NCBI GenBank assembly: GCA_032871835.1
Contig: CM065299.1
Coordinates: 96,734,652-96,798,651, forward strand
Direction of reading: 5' to 3'
DNA: 64,000 nucleotides
DNA from: Dipteronia dyeriana
Lineage: Eukaryota; Streptophyta; Magnoliopsida; Sapindales; Sapindaceae
The notes under the pieces were generated by a model. That model did not search any database. It saw nothing but the letters and a program-made list of their open reading frames with translations, and was not told where the DNA came from. Position numbers and translations under genes: made by a program. Shown piece by piece: positions 1-12,091 of this stretch. Every line of letters begins with the position of its first letter. Within the stretch, counting starts at the first letter, position 1.

Positions 1-522
1 CCAATTCATAATTTCATATTTGACATTCACACGCAAAGGCCACATAAAAGCTGATGAAAAGGACACCCAAGTTGTCTGTTTTAGCTAGACTCTTCTAGAC
101 ATGCATGTTAGTTTTGTCGTCCCCATCAAAGACTGTCGATCAAGATTTTTAAGTGGTCCTGCTCTTCAGTTTTCATGTCTATCAAAACTTAAAAAGCAGC
201 TTGTTAACTTCAACTATATATATCTTCAACTAGTATGGCTTTACCTACTGGCAATATCACATGAAGATATCAACTCTTGCAGTCTTGCTCCTTTTTAATT
301 AAACATTTTGTCTGTTCCCGAGTAAAATTCCCCAAGAGAACCTTAAGTGGGGCCATCAATGTTAAGTCGATTTGAATTTCCGGGTCATTGAAGAGAAAAT
401 TATTATAATGATATGATTTGACATATGACATGTTCACCAAATAAGTGAGCAATGAAAATGTAACTACTTGCACTATGATGATACTATTAATATGTAATTG
501 CAAGTCTGTCTCATACATTGAT
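1..522. other. 3' flank of the JAR1-like gene
   Basis: This stretch is AT-rich and lies downstream of the stop codon of the minus-strand GH3 gene. It should hold that gene's 3'UTR and polyadenylation region. An ATTAAA-like signal can be read on the minus strand near 294-300, but I cannot show that it is used. The small open frames on both strands here have no recognisable content. Confidence 0.5.
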
Positions 523-3457
523 TTACCTAAAAGCAGTACTGAAGTAGTTCTTAGCAACGTTGTTACACAAGATTTGCAACACAGTATTGTTGGCCAAACT
601 TACGCACCTTGGGGTTTTGAACTGACTACCGGCAGCTCCTAATCCGAGGTAATGATCTAGAATCTTCTGGAAAGTACCTTTCTGAAGGACTCGGAGCTCA
701 AGTGGTCCTATGGCGTTGACCTTGCGTGAGCCGATGTAGCCAGCATCGAGGAAAGATCGATCCAAACAGTTGCAACATTCCTGCAAGGCCTCTTCATGCA
801 AGTGCACTTCACCACTAATCTCCCAGAAGATTACATAGTGACCAGGGTCTGTTGATAAATCGACATGGCTAGTAAAGTCGACAACTTCTAGCTTTTCTTC
901 GGCCAACACCTTGGTTGCTTCTTCTACAGAGAGCTGCAAATCTTTCTCGGTGTTCTTGTCGATGTTTATATTGAGCATCAGGTTCCTCCTGCAAACAAAT
1001 TTCAGTTCTGGGGTCGAGTTATGGAACCCCATAATCTTCACCACATCTCCTAGTCGATATCGGTACAAACCTCCAGTGTACAAAAACAGTAACAGATTTA
1101 GCAGCCTAATCAAAATTTTAGTGGGGTATCAAACAAATCAATGTCACTCACTCAAAAGTTTATGATGTATAAGTATATGTTAAAAAATTGTCCAAGTGCA
1201 TTGCAGGAAATACAATATAAACCAAGTTAAATTTTAGTGAATTGTCACTAGTTGAGTTTGGTTCCAGATCAGGATTCGGTTGACAACGGCTAGAATACAA
1301 GAGCCTACCATCAAGCACCAGTAAAATATTATAATAAATAAGATTAGGTGTGTAATTTTCAATTGTTTTTATCAAGCAAAGCCAGTTTTGTCATGTTTTA
1401 CAAGGAACAACTCAAACTTTTCCTACACAGTTTAGCAAAAACCTGGAAGAGACAAAAATCACAAGTAAATCATTTACCGACTCCTTGTCGGTTGAACACG
1501 AGGATCGTTACAATTTAAATTTACAGATAATATAGTTTATTCCTGTATTTGGTCAAACACTAAATTATGTCTACTATCGATAATATCCTCTGCATTTACA
1601 GTGAATTTGTAGCTAATTACAGTATGAAAATTTCGAATTCAAAACAATGAGATAATAAGATAGATGACAGAGTACACACGGTTCATTATTGCGAATTAAA
1701 TGGAACATTACGGAGCCAACAACATCTAGAAAAAGCAATATTCAGTACATAGACGTGAATAATTGTGTCGTTGCCACGTTCAATTTGTTTAATCTGTAAT
1801 TCATACAATGACGGATGCATATATGAGTCAGCCGGCTGGATAGTCATGTCAATGATTGTAGGTAGAATCACACTTATGACACTTTAGAAATCAAACCAAT
1901 AATTGAAAAATGCAAGGCAGTATCAAAACAGAAATTGTTCTCTGTATCTCCAAGATTCACATGATGTGCATAAATATCACGGATGCCTTTTCATATGCTA
2001 GTAAAATAGAATGCATCAGGTAAAATAAATAATTGCTCAATGCTCAATTTATCAACAATGAAATCACGAAAACTGTTTTGTACCTGCAACGTTCGTGACA
2101 ACGATCTCGTACTCTTCGCCAACCTTGACCTCAGTCAAACCCACTGGCTTGGGCTCAATGCCAAGAACCTGTTCTTCGACATTCTCGCTCAGAGGGATGA
2201 ATTCAAAATATCCAATATTAGGAAGAACGGCAAATGTAACTAACTCGGGGGGCAGTGTCGGATTGACATTTGCACCGATCCACCCTTCAGAAGAACCATA
2301 ATCAGCACTCATGAGGGGGACATCTCCTGCATAGTGTCTCAATTTCTTTAGATAAGGCTCCATCGACCCAGTCATGATCCCGTAGATGTACTTGGCATTA
2401 GGAAAAAGTTCCGGTATCAGTCCGTACCAGTTGCTCAACCCCGAACACTTTTTATGAATCAAATCAGCCGATTCAGGATCTGGCTTGAGAATTTTTGACA
2501 TAGCTGTTCGGATTGATGGGACAGTGATTCGGCAGGAGAGTTCCCCTTCCCTTATGTCGGCACAAAGCTCTTCCCAGACTAGTTCAAATGTTCGGAAGGC
2601 ATGAACGAGACTATGGGCAAATGGTGAGAACACTGATTGAATTTCCCCCCGAAAGATTAACCCGCATAGGAGATGGCAGTACAGGGATTGGTGGAAATCA
2701 GGACCGAAGATTACTTCATCGGGACTGCAATACTGGGACTGCATTCCCTTCATCTCCTCTTTAAACTGCGAACTGCGGTAGACATTTGTAGTTGCAGTTC
2801 CTGCATTCAGACCCCCTTTTGTTTTGAACTGCTTGCTGCTGTATATGAACTGTAAAGCCTTTCCATTTCCAACAGGAAATTCTCTGCAAATCAACAATCG
2901 CTTTCATTAACACCCCGGTAAACCATTCAATTTGCAATCATCATAGAATAATCCAAAATTCAATGTAAATAAAAAAGTACCTATTTCTAAAAGCAAACGA
3001 TGTGCGAAATATCTGCATAGTGGTTTCCATCAATTCATCATTGAAGGGTACAAGCTTAGGCTTTCCTTGAGTCGTACCAGAACTGTAATTACACAAAATT
3101 CTCAATAAACTGATAAGTTCTCTATCATGATTGATGAATCCAACTCACAAAACACAAGAAATACCTCAATGATATGGTTGTTATGGCCTTTCCGGTGAGA
3201 ATAGGTGAAGTGTCACCGTCGGTGATTCTATGAATGTAAGGCTCCAGGTCCTGGTGTGTAACAAGAGGAACACAAGCCTTGAAGCTTTCTGGGTCAGTGC
3301 TTCCATTCAGACCCAGATTCTGCAAATACTCAGCTGATCCATTTTCTTCCAGAATCTTCTTGAGAGTCTCTCTCTGGACCCTCCCAGCATCTTTTGTTGT
3401 TGATTCAAATTCCTCTATCATTTGGTTCACATCTATGATTTCCATCTTCTCTAACAT
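523..3457 (-). CDS. JAR1-like (GH3.11): GH3-family jasmonoyl-amino acid synthetase (JAR1/GH3.11-like), four coding exons
   Basis: The coding exons on the minus strand are 3457-3165, 3082-2981, 2883-2084 and 1070-523. All three introns are GT-AG and phases join cleanly, giving 580 codons plus TAA. Arabidopsis JAR1 is 575 residues, so the length fits. The start is the ATG of MLEKMEII, which matches JAR1 proteins; an upstream TTG is not needed. ATP/AMP-binding motifs of the GH3 adenylate-forming family are present: [10 protein letters not shown] (about residues 98-107, made by the exon 1/2 join), YGSSEGWIG (about 327) and [10 protein letters not shown] (about 400). The family adenylates an acyl acid and conjugates it to an amino acid in the cytosol; the JAR1 clade makes JA-Ile, the active jasmonate. 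Assignment to JAR1 rather than the auxin clades rests on overall similarity (MLEK start, [28 protein letters not shown]). No break was found, so the gene looks functional. Confidence 0.95.
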
Positions 3458-3474
3458 CCTCACAATCAACTTGG

Positions 3475-4306
3475 CTGCAGTGAAATCAATATATACTCAA
3501 CAAGGTCAATAAAATATGCAACAACTAATCAATTTCATACAGTAAATTCCACCAAATGTCAAAAATTGAAGTGCCTGCATACAGAGAAGGCAACATACAT
3601 GAACTAAGTTGATATTAAAATACCTTCCATATTTCAAAAAATGAAAAGAAATAAAAAAAAATTGAAATCGATTAAAAGAACTTTGATTTTTAATTTCCTC
3701 CCCTGAAAACTACTCTGCAAAAATAAACTTTACATATGAATTATTTAAGTGGGTGAAGTTGAAAATTTTAATAAGGGAACTCAGAGAGAAGGTTCGCGAT
3801 GAACAAAGTGTCCAGAAAAACCGAAGAAGATAGCGAACCTGTGAAGGTGTATCATGTATGAGTTACTTTCTATTGACGAAAGTCAACTGGGTCAACAACC
3901 CAGAAGTTTCGATGAAAAAGTTTCTCGACAGACAAATCGAACTTTTGTATTTCAGAGATGGACCAATAAATTATCAGTTAATACAAGAAAATTAGTGCTC
4001 TGTGTAGCTTCAAGAGAACCAGGAAACGAAAACGTGGGAGACAAGTACTCAAAAGTCAGAGAAAATTTTCAATTTTCAACTTTCAAAAAAAGATTTAAGT
4101 TAAGTTTTTAGACAATTCTGTGATCAGAAAACAGAAAATTAAAATCAACAGTAACCCACTGTGATAAAGTCAACATAAACTGTAATCAGCAGATAAAACA
4201 GAGACTGAAACAGAGCACAGTCGGTGAACCACTGAACCGAATTCAAGAACTTTGACAAGTAATCTGAATCATCAACAACAACATTTTAAAGAAGTTGAGA
4301 CAATAC
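3475..4306 (-). other. 5'UTR intron of the JAR1-like gene
   Basis: On the minus strand a donor GCAG|GTATTG lies at 4307/4306 and an acceptor CTGCAG|CCAAG at 3475/3474. The acceptor is 17 bases before the ATG at 3457. This would place an intron of about 832 bp in the leader, between a short non-coding exon (about 4340-4307) and the first coding exon. The + strand open frame inside it (3854-4111) has no recognisable content. Splicing is inferred from the sites only. Confidence 0.6.
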
Positions 4307-4369
4307 CTGCAGCAACCGTAAAAGTGAATAAACTGATAATGAAATGAAGAAGCTGGTGGTAGGTTTGAG

Positions 4370-4376
4370 TTATATA
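4370..4376 (-). promoter_or_regulatory. TATA box of the JAR1-like gene
   Basis: TATATAA reads on the minus strand about 65 bases upstream of the predicted 5'UTR donor site at 4307. A start of transcription near 4340 would give a short leader exon. The CT-rich tract at about 4450-4465 lies further upstream. Confidence 0.5.
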
Positions 4377-4380
4377 AAAA

Positions 4381-5386
4381 AAGGGGTTCTTTGATAGTTT
4401 GATCTCAACCAGATTCAATGAAAAACGTTATGGATTTCGCCGATATCCACGCTCTCTCTCTCTGAAGAATTGACCAGATTATATTGAAGAAAGAGAGCTC
4501 TGGATTTTATTTTTTATATCTATAATATTAAAATATATATATATATATATCAATTTAGTATTAGCGAGATGGTTGTTGTTGTTTTTGGCTTTGGTTGCGA
4601 ATGGGGATATATGATGAGCGAAGATACTTTTGCCTCTGCATTATATAAGCGTTGCCAAGCCAAGTCAAGAGCCCTCCACTTTTTATTTTTATTTATTTTT
4701 AATTATGATTATGAAAACCCGGTTCTACCCTTCGTTCGCTGTCAAAATCACGGAAAAAGACTACTGGTTTTTGGGGTGGTGATAAAATGACGCATTTGAC
4801 CTTGTAGAGTTTTGAATTTTGATGTGTTAAACAAGAGACTGCTGTATCTGGATTTATCTGCAGGATGCGAAAAGGGAAGTTGAAAAGATGTTGCCAAAGC
4901 CAGATTTTACGTGGGTCCCTTTCCATCTAAAGCCTAGATTCTACCAAATTTGTTCATTAATTTTCCAGATTCCCTTTTTGGTAATTCTTGATTTTATTCC
5001 CAACCAATAAAGTAATTTTAACAAAATCCCAAAAATTAAATAAAATTCCTACATTTTTACCCGAAAGAAATTCTTCTTAAAAACACTTGAAGGATTTATC
5101 TACCTTATTTATTTATATATATACCGGATAGGTATAACAGAGATGCTGGATATGTATACGAGAGAAAATTAGGAATAGTTTATTATTTTATTTTTTAATC
5201 CGAAGGTTAAATAGTCTTGAATATTTTGAATAATGATTAAAACCTATAACTAGATGACACGATTGTTTTTCATTTTTTTCATACCAAATATTTTGTATTA
5301 ACTTATCTGCTTCTTAAAGATATAATTGTTAATATGACATTTATAACTTTCTTACTTTTAATTGTCATGTTTTTTATTTGATATAA
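4381..5386. other. Upstream region of the JAR1-like gene, no gene seen
   Basis: This is the promoter-side flank of the JAR1-like gene. It contains a TA microsatellite near 4534-4551 and otherwise AT-rich sequence. The open frames 4569-4790 (+) and 4699-4926 (-) overlap on opposite strands and show no domain. I see no further gene. Confidence 0.5.
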
Positions 5387-5395
5387 TATAAACAA
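5387..5395. repeat. Left target-site duplication of MULE-A
   Basis: tataaacaa; the right copy at 6907-6915 is tacaaacaa. Confidence 0.65.
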
Positions 5396-6906
5396 GGGAT
5401 ACTATTATTTTAATCTTTATGTTTTGATTGATAATAACTTTTTTAACTGTCTTTCCTTTTTTCACTAAAGTGATCATTTTGTTTTTAAAAAACAATCAAT
5501 TTAGTTTTTATGATCAGATTTTTAACGATCATCCCTCACAAAAACAATAAAATAACATTATTATCTTTGATTTTAATTAAATTAGTTAAAATTACATATT
5601 TACCCTTAAATTTTAAAAAAAATCAACAATTTTCATCTAACTAATTATCTATAAAAAATTGACACGTGTCACCAAATTTATTTTCTTAAAATAAACTTAA
5701 AATAATAAATAAAACAAAATTGTAAAATAAATTAATTATAATATAAAATATTTTGGACCCTATTTTAAAAAATAAAAAATGAAAAAGAAGTTGTTAATTG
5801 AGATTGAATATTCAAGCAAAATCACATGTTCATAAATCACCAAAACAAAAAGAAGTTTTTCTTTGATTTCTCTTCTTTTTTTGGTAATCAATGTCTCTCC
5901 ATCTCCCTCTCTCTTCTCTCTAATGGTGTGGGTATGCCGGTGTGTTGGTTGTATTAGGGTATAGGTGTAGCCGTCAATGTGGGGCACCGATGGTGGTGGT
6001 CTTTTGGGTGTAGGGTTAGGTGGTTTTGATTCCAAATCTCGGTTTGGTTGATTTTGTGGGTTTGATTTATTTTTTTCAGGTTCCAAATCGGTGTGTTGCT
6101 TTCTGCTGTTGTTGATGATGCCTTTTTTTCAGATGGCAGTTCTAATGGCGAGATATGGTGGTGATTTTTTCAGTTGGTTTTATTGTTTTTTTTTTTTTGC
6201 ATTTTTTTTAAGTTGAAATAAACAATTTGTGTTGGATCTATGATGATTTTGTGGCAATTTTTGTTGAGAGTGTTATGAATTCTGGGTTTTATTTTTATTT
6301 TTAAATTAATGATTTAGGTTTTGTTATTAAATGGTTTTATATCAAATTTATTATATTTTCTTTTCTTAAACAAGATATCAAGCAGTGATTTTTGTTTGCA
6401 TTTGGTGAGTTTTTTTATGGCGATTTGTTAGGATCTCTACGGGTTTTTTTTCTGGTGATGTGGGTTTTGGACTTCTGGTGGGTGTGATGGTGGCGGTCTG
6501 AGTGTGACGGTGATGACTGATGATGAAAGGACATGGGTTCTGGATGATGGTGTTTCTCGGTTTGGATGAAGATTGTGTTTCTCTGTTTGGAGATTGAAGC
6601 GGGAGATAAACTTTATTTATTTTTTTAAATAATATAAGGGTAAAATAATAATATCCCTTAATTTTATTTTGTATTATACAAATATTTATTTTTTATATTC
6701 TTTGGTGTTGACACGTGGTAGGTTTATTGTTTAGAAACGACAATAACCCTCGTTCCGTTAACTCTTACCAATGTTTGACTCACTGAAGGACTAAATTGAT
6801 GGGTTTTTGAAAACAAATTGACCACCTCAGTGAAAAAGGGAAAGACAATTAAAACTTAAAAACGTCATTGTCGGTCAAAACATAAAGACCAAAATGATAA
6901 TATCCC
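5396..6906. mobile_element. Non-autonomous long-TIR Mutator-like element (MULE-A)
   Basis: The two ends are long imperfect inverted repeats of roughly 250-300 bp. The left begins GGGATACTATTATTTTAATC and the right, reverse-complemented, begins GGGATATTATCATTTTGGTC; both continue through matching stretches such as the CACGTGTCA blocks (5661 and 6711). Flanking 9-mers are tataaacaa (5387-5395) and tacaaacaa (6907-6915), which agree at 8 of 9 positions, as expected for a MULE target-site duplication. The interior (about 5760-6600) is less AT-rich and carries a minus-strand open frame of 108 codons starting MEPEKNKSNPQ with no recognised domain. No transposase is present, so mobility would need a partner in trans. 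Confidence 0.75.
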
Positions 6907-6939
6907 TACAAACAATTAGATAAAAAAATAACTAATTAT

Positions 6940-8187
6940 AAACCATGTAAATCTAATCCAATTTAAATAAATGACTAGTGGTGTTACAACATCATTTGGG
7001 CATTAGATTTGGACAAAAGTAGTATTATTGTTTTCAAGTAATCCTACTTAACATAAATTTGATGTCCAAATCTGACTCCCAAATTATATGGCAACAATAC
7101 AATCCACTATTTAAATCATGCAAATCAAATCTAATTTAAATAAATGGATTGTAGTGTTGTCACATCATTTTGATACCAGATCTGGATACCAAATTTGGAT
7201 AAAGTAGAAATATTGTTTTCGACTAATGTTACTTAGCCCAAATCTGATACCAAAATGATGTGACAACACTACAAACCATTCATTTAAATCATGCAAATAT
7301 AATTCAATTTAAATAAATGGATTTTATTGTTGCCACATTATTTAGGTACCAAATTTGGGTAAAGTAGCATTACTCGAAAATGCTACTTAATTAATCGAGT
7401 AATGTTACTTACCCAAATATGGTGCTCAAATGATATGACAACACTACAATCTATTCATTTAAATCATGCAAATCTAATCCAATTTAAATGAGTGGATTGC
7501 AGTATTGTCACATCATTTGAGCACCAGATTTGGACAAAATAGTATTATTGTTTTCGAGTAATGCTACTTAACAAAAATTTGATGTCCAAATGATATGTCA
7601 ACGCTATAGACCATTAATTTAAATCATGTAAATCTAATCTAATTTAAATGAATGGATTATAGTGTTGCCACATCATTTGGACACCAGTTTCAGGCATCAA
7701 AATTGGATAAAGTAGCATTATTGTTTTCGAGTAATGCTACTTAGCCCAAATTTGTTGCTCAAATCTAATGTCTAAATGATGTGGCAACACTATAGACCAA
7801 TCATTTAAATCATATAAATCTAATCCAATTTAAAATAATATACTATAGTGTTGTCATATCATTTGGACACTAGATTTGGACAATGTAGCATTACTGTTTT
7901 CGAGTAATGCTACTTAGCCCAAATTTGATGCCCAAATGGTGTGGCAACACTACAGATCATGCATTTAAATCATGCAAATATAATCCAATTTAAATGAATT
8001 GATTGTAGTATTGCCACATCATATGGAGACCAGATTTGAACAAAGTAACATTATTGTTTTCAAGTATTGCTACTTAGCCCAAATCTGATGTCCAGATGAT
8101 GTGTCAACACTAAAAACTATTCATTTAAATCATGCAAATTTAATCAAATTAAAATGAATAGATTATAGTGTTGTCATATCATTTGAA
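6940..8187. repeat. Tandem array of about 170-bp palindromic monomers, left part
   Basis: About seven monomers follow each other. The marker gagtaatgctactta recurs near 7036, 7218, 7395, 7556, 7728, 7900 and 8062, a period of about 160-182 bp. Each monomer is close to palindromic around a core of the form CATTTAAATCATGCAAAT followed by AATCCAATTTAAATG, with arms ending in ATGCTACTTA. A lone 147-bp copy lies at 18559-18705. The monomer resembles a foldback MITE that was tandemly amplified. The array resumes at 13305 after an insertion. Confidence 0.85.
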
Positions 8188-9082
8188 TGTGATTGCTTGA
8201 AATAGTGTTTATAAAACAATACTTGCAAGTATAAGAATCATGAAAATAAGTATAACGGCAAGTAAGGATCGTTCCCACGAGAAAAAGTGATTTATTGATT
8301 GAAAACTAATTTTAATTAAAGCTAAATTAAAGTAATCAGAAATTGACGATGATTGATTTAAATTAAAAACTAAAATAAATTAAACTAATTAATGCAATTA
8401 AAAATAATTGGTTGAGATCAATGGAAAGAAAGCACTAAGTCATCAATGCTCTCCTACTATGTCTACTCAATGTTTCGAATTGACTTTGAAAAATATATTA
8501 ATCAAGTTAAGGGTTCGTTGTTACCGTATGATTCTGGGATGAATCAAGTGTTCTCAGTAACAATTTACCCATAGATCAATGACACAAACTACAACGAGAA
8601 CCCATTCAGTGCAAAAACAAAGAACCAAAACCTACTTACATAGATCAATACTAAGATCAGTTTTATTCATTGAATTGAATATTAATTAAAATTACATATA
8701 GATCAATACTCAAACCTTAATCATCAAATTATCAAAACCCTAAATTCATATCAACGTATGATCATGCATTAACAAGAATAAAGAATTAAGACATAAGATG
8801 AATTAAATGAATAAAAACCTGAATTAATAAAGTCAATTCTAACAAAGAGCATTCATAGTGGTTCACATTGATTCCCTAGTTATGAAATTAGTTACACTTC
8901 ATGAAAATAAAAGGACAAGAGAAAGAAAAGATAAAACTCATTGAGTACTTCAAGTCTTTAATTGAAATCTTCTTAGTTTTCGAATCTTCGATGTGTAAAG
9001 ACGATGAGAAAATTGTGTAAGGTGTTTGTGAAAGAGAGTAATGGTTGAGAGGGCTAGAATGTGTGTATGCAATTCTATAGAA

Positions 9083-9103
9083 AATAATAATAATAATAAT
9101 AAC

Positions 9104-9137
<34 letters not shown>

Positions 9138-9138
9138 T
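9083..9138. repeat. AAT trinucleotide microsatellite
   Basis: A run of AAT units with one AAC interruption. It produces meaningless poly-Asn and poly-Ile open frames on the two strands. Confidence 0.95.
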
Positions 9139-9248
9139 AGAGGTCCTCCACCAAATAGGGTTTCATAATTCCCCAGAAAACAAGAAATGCGAACGACTAC
9201 TCCCTATACCGCCGCACGGACATATGCACATGTCGCGGCATTCACAGT

Positions 9249-9256
9249 GGTGTGCT
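9249..9256. repeat. Left target-site duplication of hAT-1
   Basis: ggtgtgct, identical to 12994-13001; 8 bp is the hAT size. Confidence 0.95.
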
Positions 9257-9620
9257 TAGAGGTGTCCACCGTTCGGTTAAACCGGTCGAAACCGAACCGA
9301 AACCGGCCTCTGGAAACCGAAACCGAAACCGAAACCGTCGGTTACAAAACCGGTTGGGAACCGGATCCGACGGTTCGGTTACGGTTATGGGATATGAAAA
9401 ACCGACCAAAAACCGCCGGTTTCGAAATAAATAAAAAAACAACCAATGAAATGCTGACACGTGGCAGCATTTCAGAAAAAAAAATTAAATGACCGTTGGG
9501 CGTTGGAGGATGATGACCGTTGAACAACGGTCATCTTTCTTTTTTGTTCCCAACCCCCAACAGTCATATTGTTTTTTTTTTCTTTCTTTTATTTTCCAAA
9601 TTACCCCTCCACACCAATTC

Positions 9621-9628
9621 TATAAATA
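9621..9628 (+). promoter_or_regulatory. TATA box of the hAT-1 transposase gene
   Basis: TATAAATA is followed by CCCCCC and a CT-rich leader, about 220 bases before the ATG at 9851. The related hAT-2 has the same TATAAATACCCCCC arrangement at 14936, so the promoter is conserved between the two. Confidence 0.7.
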
Positions 9629-9850
9629 CCCCCCCAACCCCACAATTCATTCTTCTTCACACCGCTCCCACCTTCTCTCAATCTCTCTCAATCTCAAATT
9701 CTAAATTCTCTCTACATTCAATAATTTTATTTTATTCTCATTTCTCATATAAATTAAAAAACATATATTTCTTCCATTTTTTTTAATAATATATTATTTA
9801 CTTACAATTATCTTCTTTTTTTTCAATTAGTATTTATAATTAATTTTTTA

Positions 9851-12091
9851 ATGGCAAGTGGGGGAGAAAGTTCAGGTCCTACAAATTTGGACAGAGGAAA
9901 TGGTCCATTGCAAAATTTGTTGGAACACGAAGGTGAAGACGTCAATTATAATGACCGACTTTACCACGAGTTCCTTCAAAGTCATTTTGAATCTGATCCC
10001 CCTCTTAATCTTAATCCTCCCCCCCCCCCCCCCCCCCCTTTGTTGATATGAGCCAAATCCCAATATCCCCCTTAGTAATGAAAATATATCTACCCCTTCT
10101 ACTATGTCACCCCCTTCAGATGAATTTGATGCAGATGAAGAAGAAAAGCTATTGAAGTCCGATCTCTTCAGAGTGCATATGAAGAAAATTGAGTTAGATG
10201 ATGGAACAATCAAAATCATGTGCAACTACTGCCCCAAAACATACAAGGCCGTTAAGTTCTTTGGATATGACACGTATTGGAACCATGTTAAAAGAAATCA
10301 TCCATCCGAATTGGTGAAAGCTAGTAACCAAGGGCAAATATCCAGGTATGGTACCTCTACCAATCAATTATTTCATTATACGTCTGAAAAAAATAAGGAA
10401 GAATTAGCAACAATGGTTGCAGTAGAACACTTACCTTTTAGTTTTGGTGAGAAAGTTGGTTTTGTTAATTATTGTCAAACTGCATTAAATCCTGCAATGC
10501 AACGTGTTCTTAGAGTCACTCTCACACGTGCACTGTTTTCCATTTACAAAAAAGAAAAACACAAATTGAAATCATTTTTTTTCCAATATCAAGGTCGCGT
10601 TTCCGTATGTGCTGACATATGGACCGATTATTTTGGTAGCCACCATTACATGGGTGTGACATGTCATTATATTGATAATAATTGGAACATGCAAAAAAGA
10701 ATTATTACATTTCGTGTTTTCGATGAGTCACATACAGCTCATAATATTTTTCGACACCTTAAAATTATTTTTGAAGAGTTTCATATCCAAAACAAAATTT
10801 TTGCAATTGGTTTTGATAATGCGGCGAGCAATACCGCATCTATTCCTATGTTAAAGGAATTATGCAATCCCTATTTTGGGGGTAAATTATTTCATCAACG
10901 ATGTGCATGTCATGTTTTAAATTTGTGTGTTCAAGCTGGATTACAAATTCTTTCTGTTTATATTAGACCAATTAGAGATAGTATTAATTATATCTGGACG
11001 CATAACAAAATCCAAAAACAATGGCTGAAATTTTGTTCTCAAAATAATAGGCGTCCCATAAAATTTTCTCGAGATATTAGTACTCGTTGGAATTCTACTT
11101 ATAAGTTGCTTAATGAAAGTGTTGAATATAAGGAAATATTAGTTTCTTTTATTACTTATAACGTTCCTTCAATTTCGCTTCAATTGAAGCATTGGGATGT
11201 ATGTATAAAAATTCTTGAATTGTTACATGTTTTTAATGATGCTACCAATGCTTTATCTAGTATTTACTATCCCACTACTCATTTATTTCTTGTTCAAAGT
11301 GTTAATATCAAAGTGTTAATATTGCTGGTGCATTCAGTGACTGTGAATTAGATGTTCAATTGAGTCAATGTGTTGCTGCAATGAAGAAAAAAAAAATGGA
11401 TACATTATTATAAGGATATTCGAATATTTATTTGCTTGCATCTTGTTTTGATCCCCGCTTTAAATTAGAATGTTTACAAGATTATTTAACCCATTACTAC
11501 AATAGTTTAGGAATAGAAACTGATGTTCTTAGTTGTTGTAATTTCGTTAAGACTTTACTATATGAATTATATGATGAATATCTTAAAATATATGGTCCGT
11601 CTTTGAACATATCGATTTCACAACCCCAACCCACATCTGATGGTACTACCAGTTCCTCATAATTTAAATTAAAGGGTTTAGGGGAACAATTGTTTTCCCA
11701 AAGAGCCAAAAAGTTACGAGCATCTTCTTCATCCTCTAACACACATTCTGAGCTTGACCGATTTTTAGAAGCCAATCATGTATTTTTAGAAGATAAATTT
11801 AGTATCCAGAGTTGGTGGAAGGATTATGAACAAGAATATCCAATTTTGGCTATTATTGCCAAACAAATTCTTGGAACACCGGTTTCTACCGTTGCTGTGG
11901 AACAAGAATTTAGTGCAGGTGGAAATATTTTGGATCCAAGATGGTCGGTTCTGTGTCCACAATCACTTGAAGCCCAAGCATGTGTTGGTGATTAGACAAA
12001 GGCGAAATTTAGACAATAAGAACTCGAGCCAGAAATAGTGAATGATTTGTTCGAAGATGATCAAACCACGGGAACAGAAGGCAGCGAATAG
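9851..12091 (+). pseudogene. hAT (Ac/RICESLEEPER-like) transposase pseudogene of hAT-1
   Basis: Coding sequence starts MASGGESSG at 9851. A zf-BED finger follows (CNYCPKTYK ... HVKRNH, about 10220-10305), then the RNase H-like core with DIWTD (first catalytic Asp) and GFDNAASNT (second Asp), the QRCACHVLNL helix, and the C-terminal hAT dimerisation region (PVSTVAVEQEFSAGGNIL). Breaks seen: a run of 20 C at 10019-10038 shifts frame, a 14-bp tandem duplication at 11295-11322 shifts frame, the frame is also disturbed around an A-run near 11384, there is a TAA at 11660, and Trp of the usual DDWT motif has become TAG near 11993. The family cuts and pastes hAT elements in the nucleus; this copy cannot encode a full enzyme. 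Confidence 0.9.
10019..10038 (+). repeat. Poly-C tract in transposase coding region
   Basis: Twenty consecutive C fall in a proline-coding stretch. The upstream frame (9851) and downstream BED/catalytic frame (10104) differ by this tract, so length slippage here is the likely frameshift. Confidence 0.8.

Larger units (their letters stand above)
8188..9256. repeat. Unclassified interspersed repeat inserted in the palindromic array, left part
   Basis: The array is interrupted after ...atcatttg and resumes at 13305 with gacaccgaatttgg, so the outer sequences join into a normal monomer. The intervening DNA (8188-9256 plus 13002-13304, about 1.4 kb without the hAT) is therefore an insertion. Its beginning includes the phrase ggatcgttcccacgag, which I recall from dispersed repeats in other plant genomes but cannot assign to a class. 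No clear terminal repeats, target duplication or coding domain were found. It holds an AAT microsatellite at 9083-9138. Confidence 0.55.

Noticed and set aside
4569..4926. Overlapping opposite-strand frames upstream of the JAR1-like gene
   Set aside because: No domain and mutually overlapping; consistent with chance frames in promoter DNA.
8888..9259. Poly-Ile and poly-Asn open frames on the two strands
   Set aside because: They are translations of the AAT microsatellite and have no other content.
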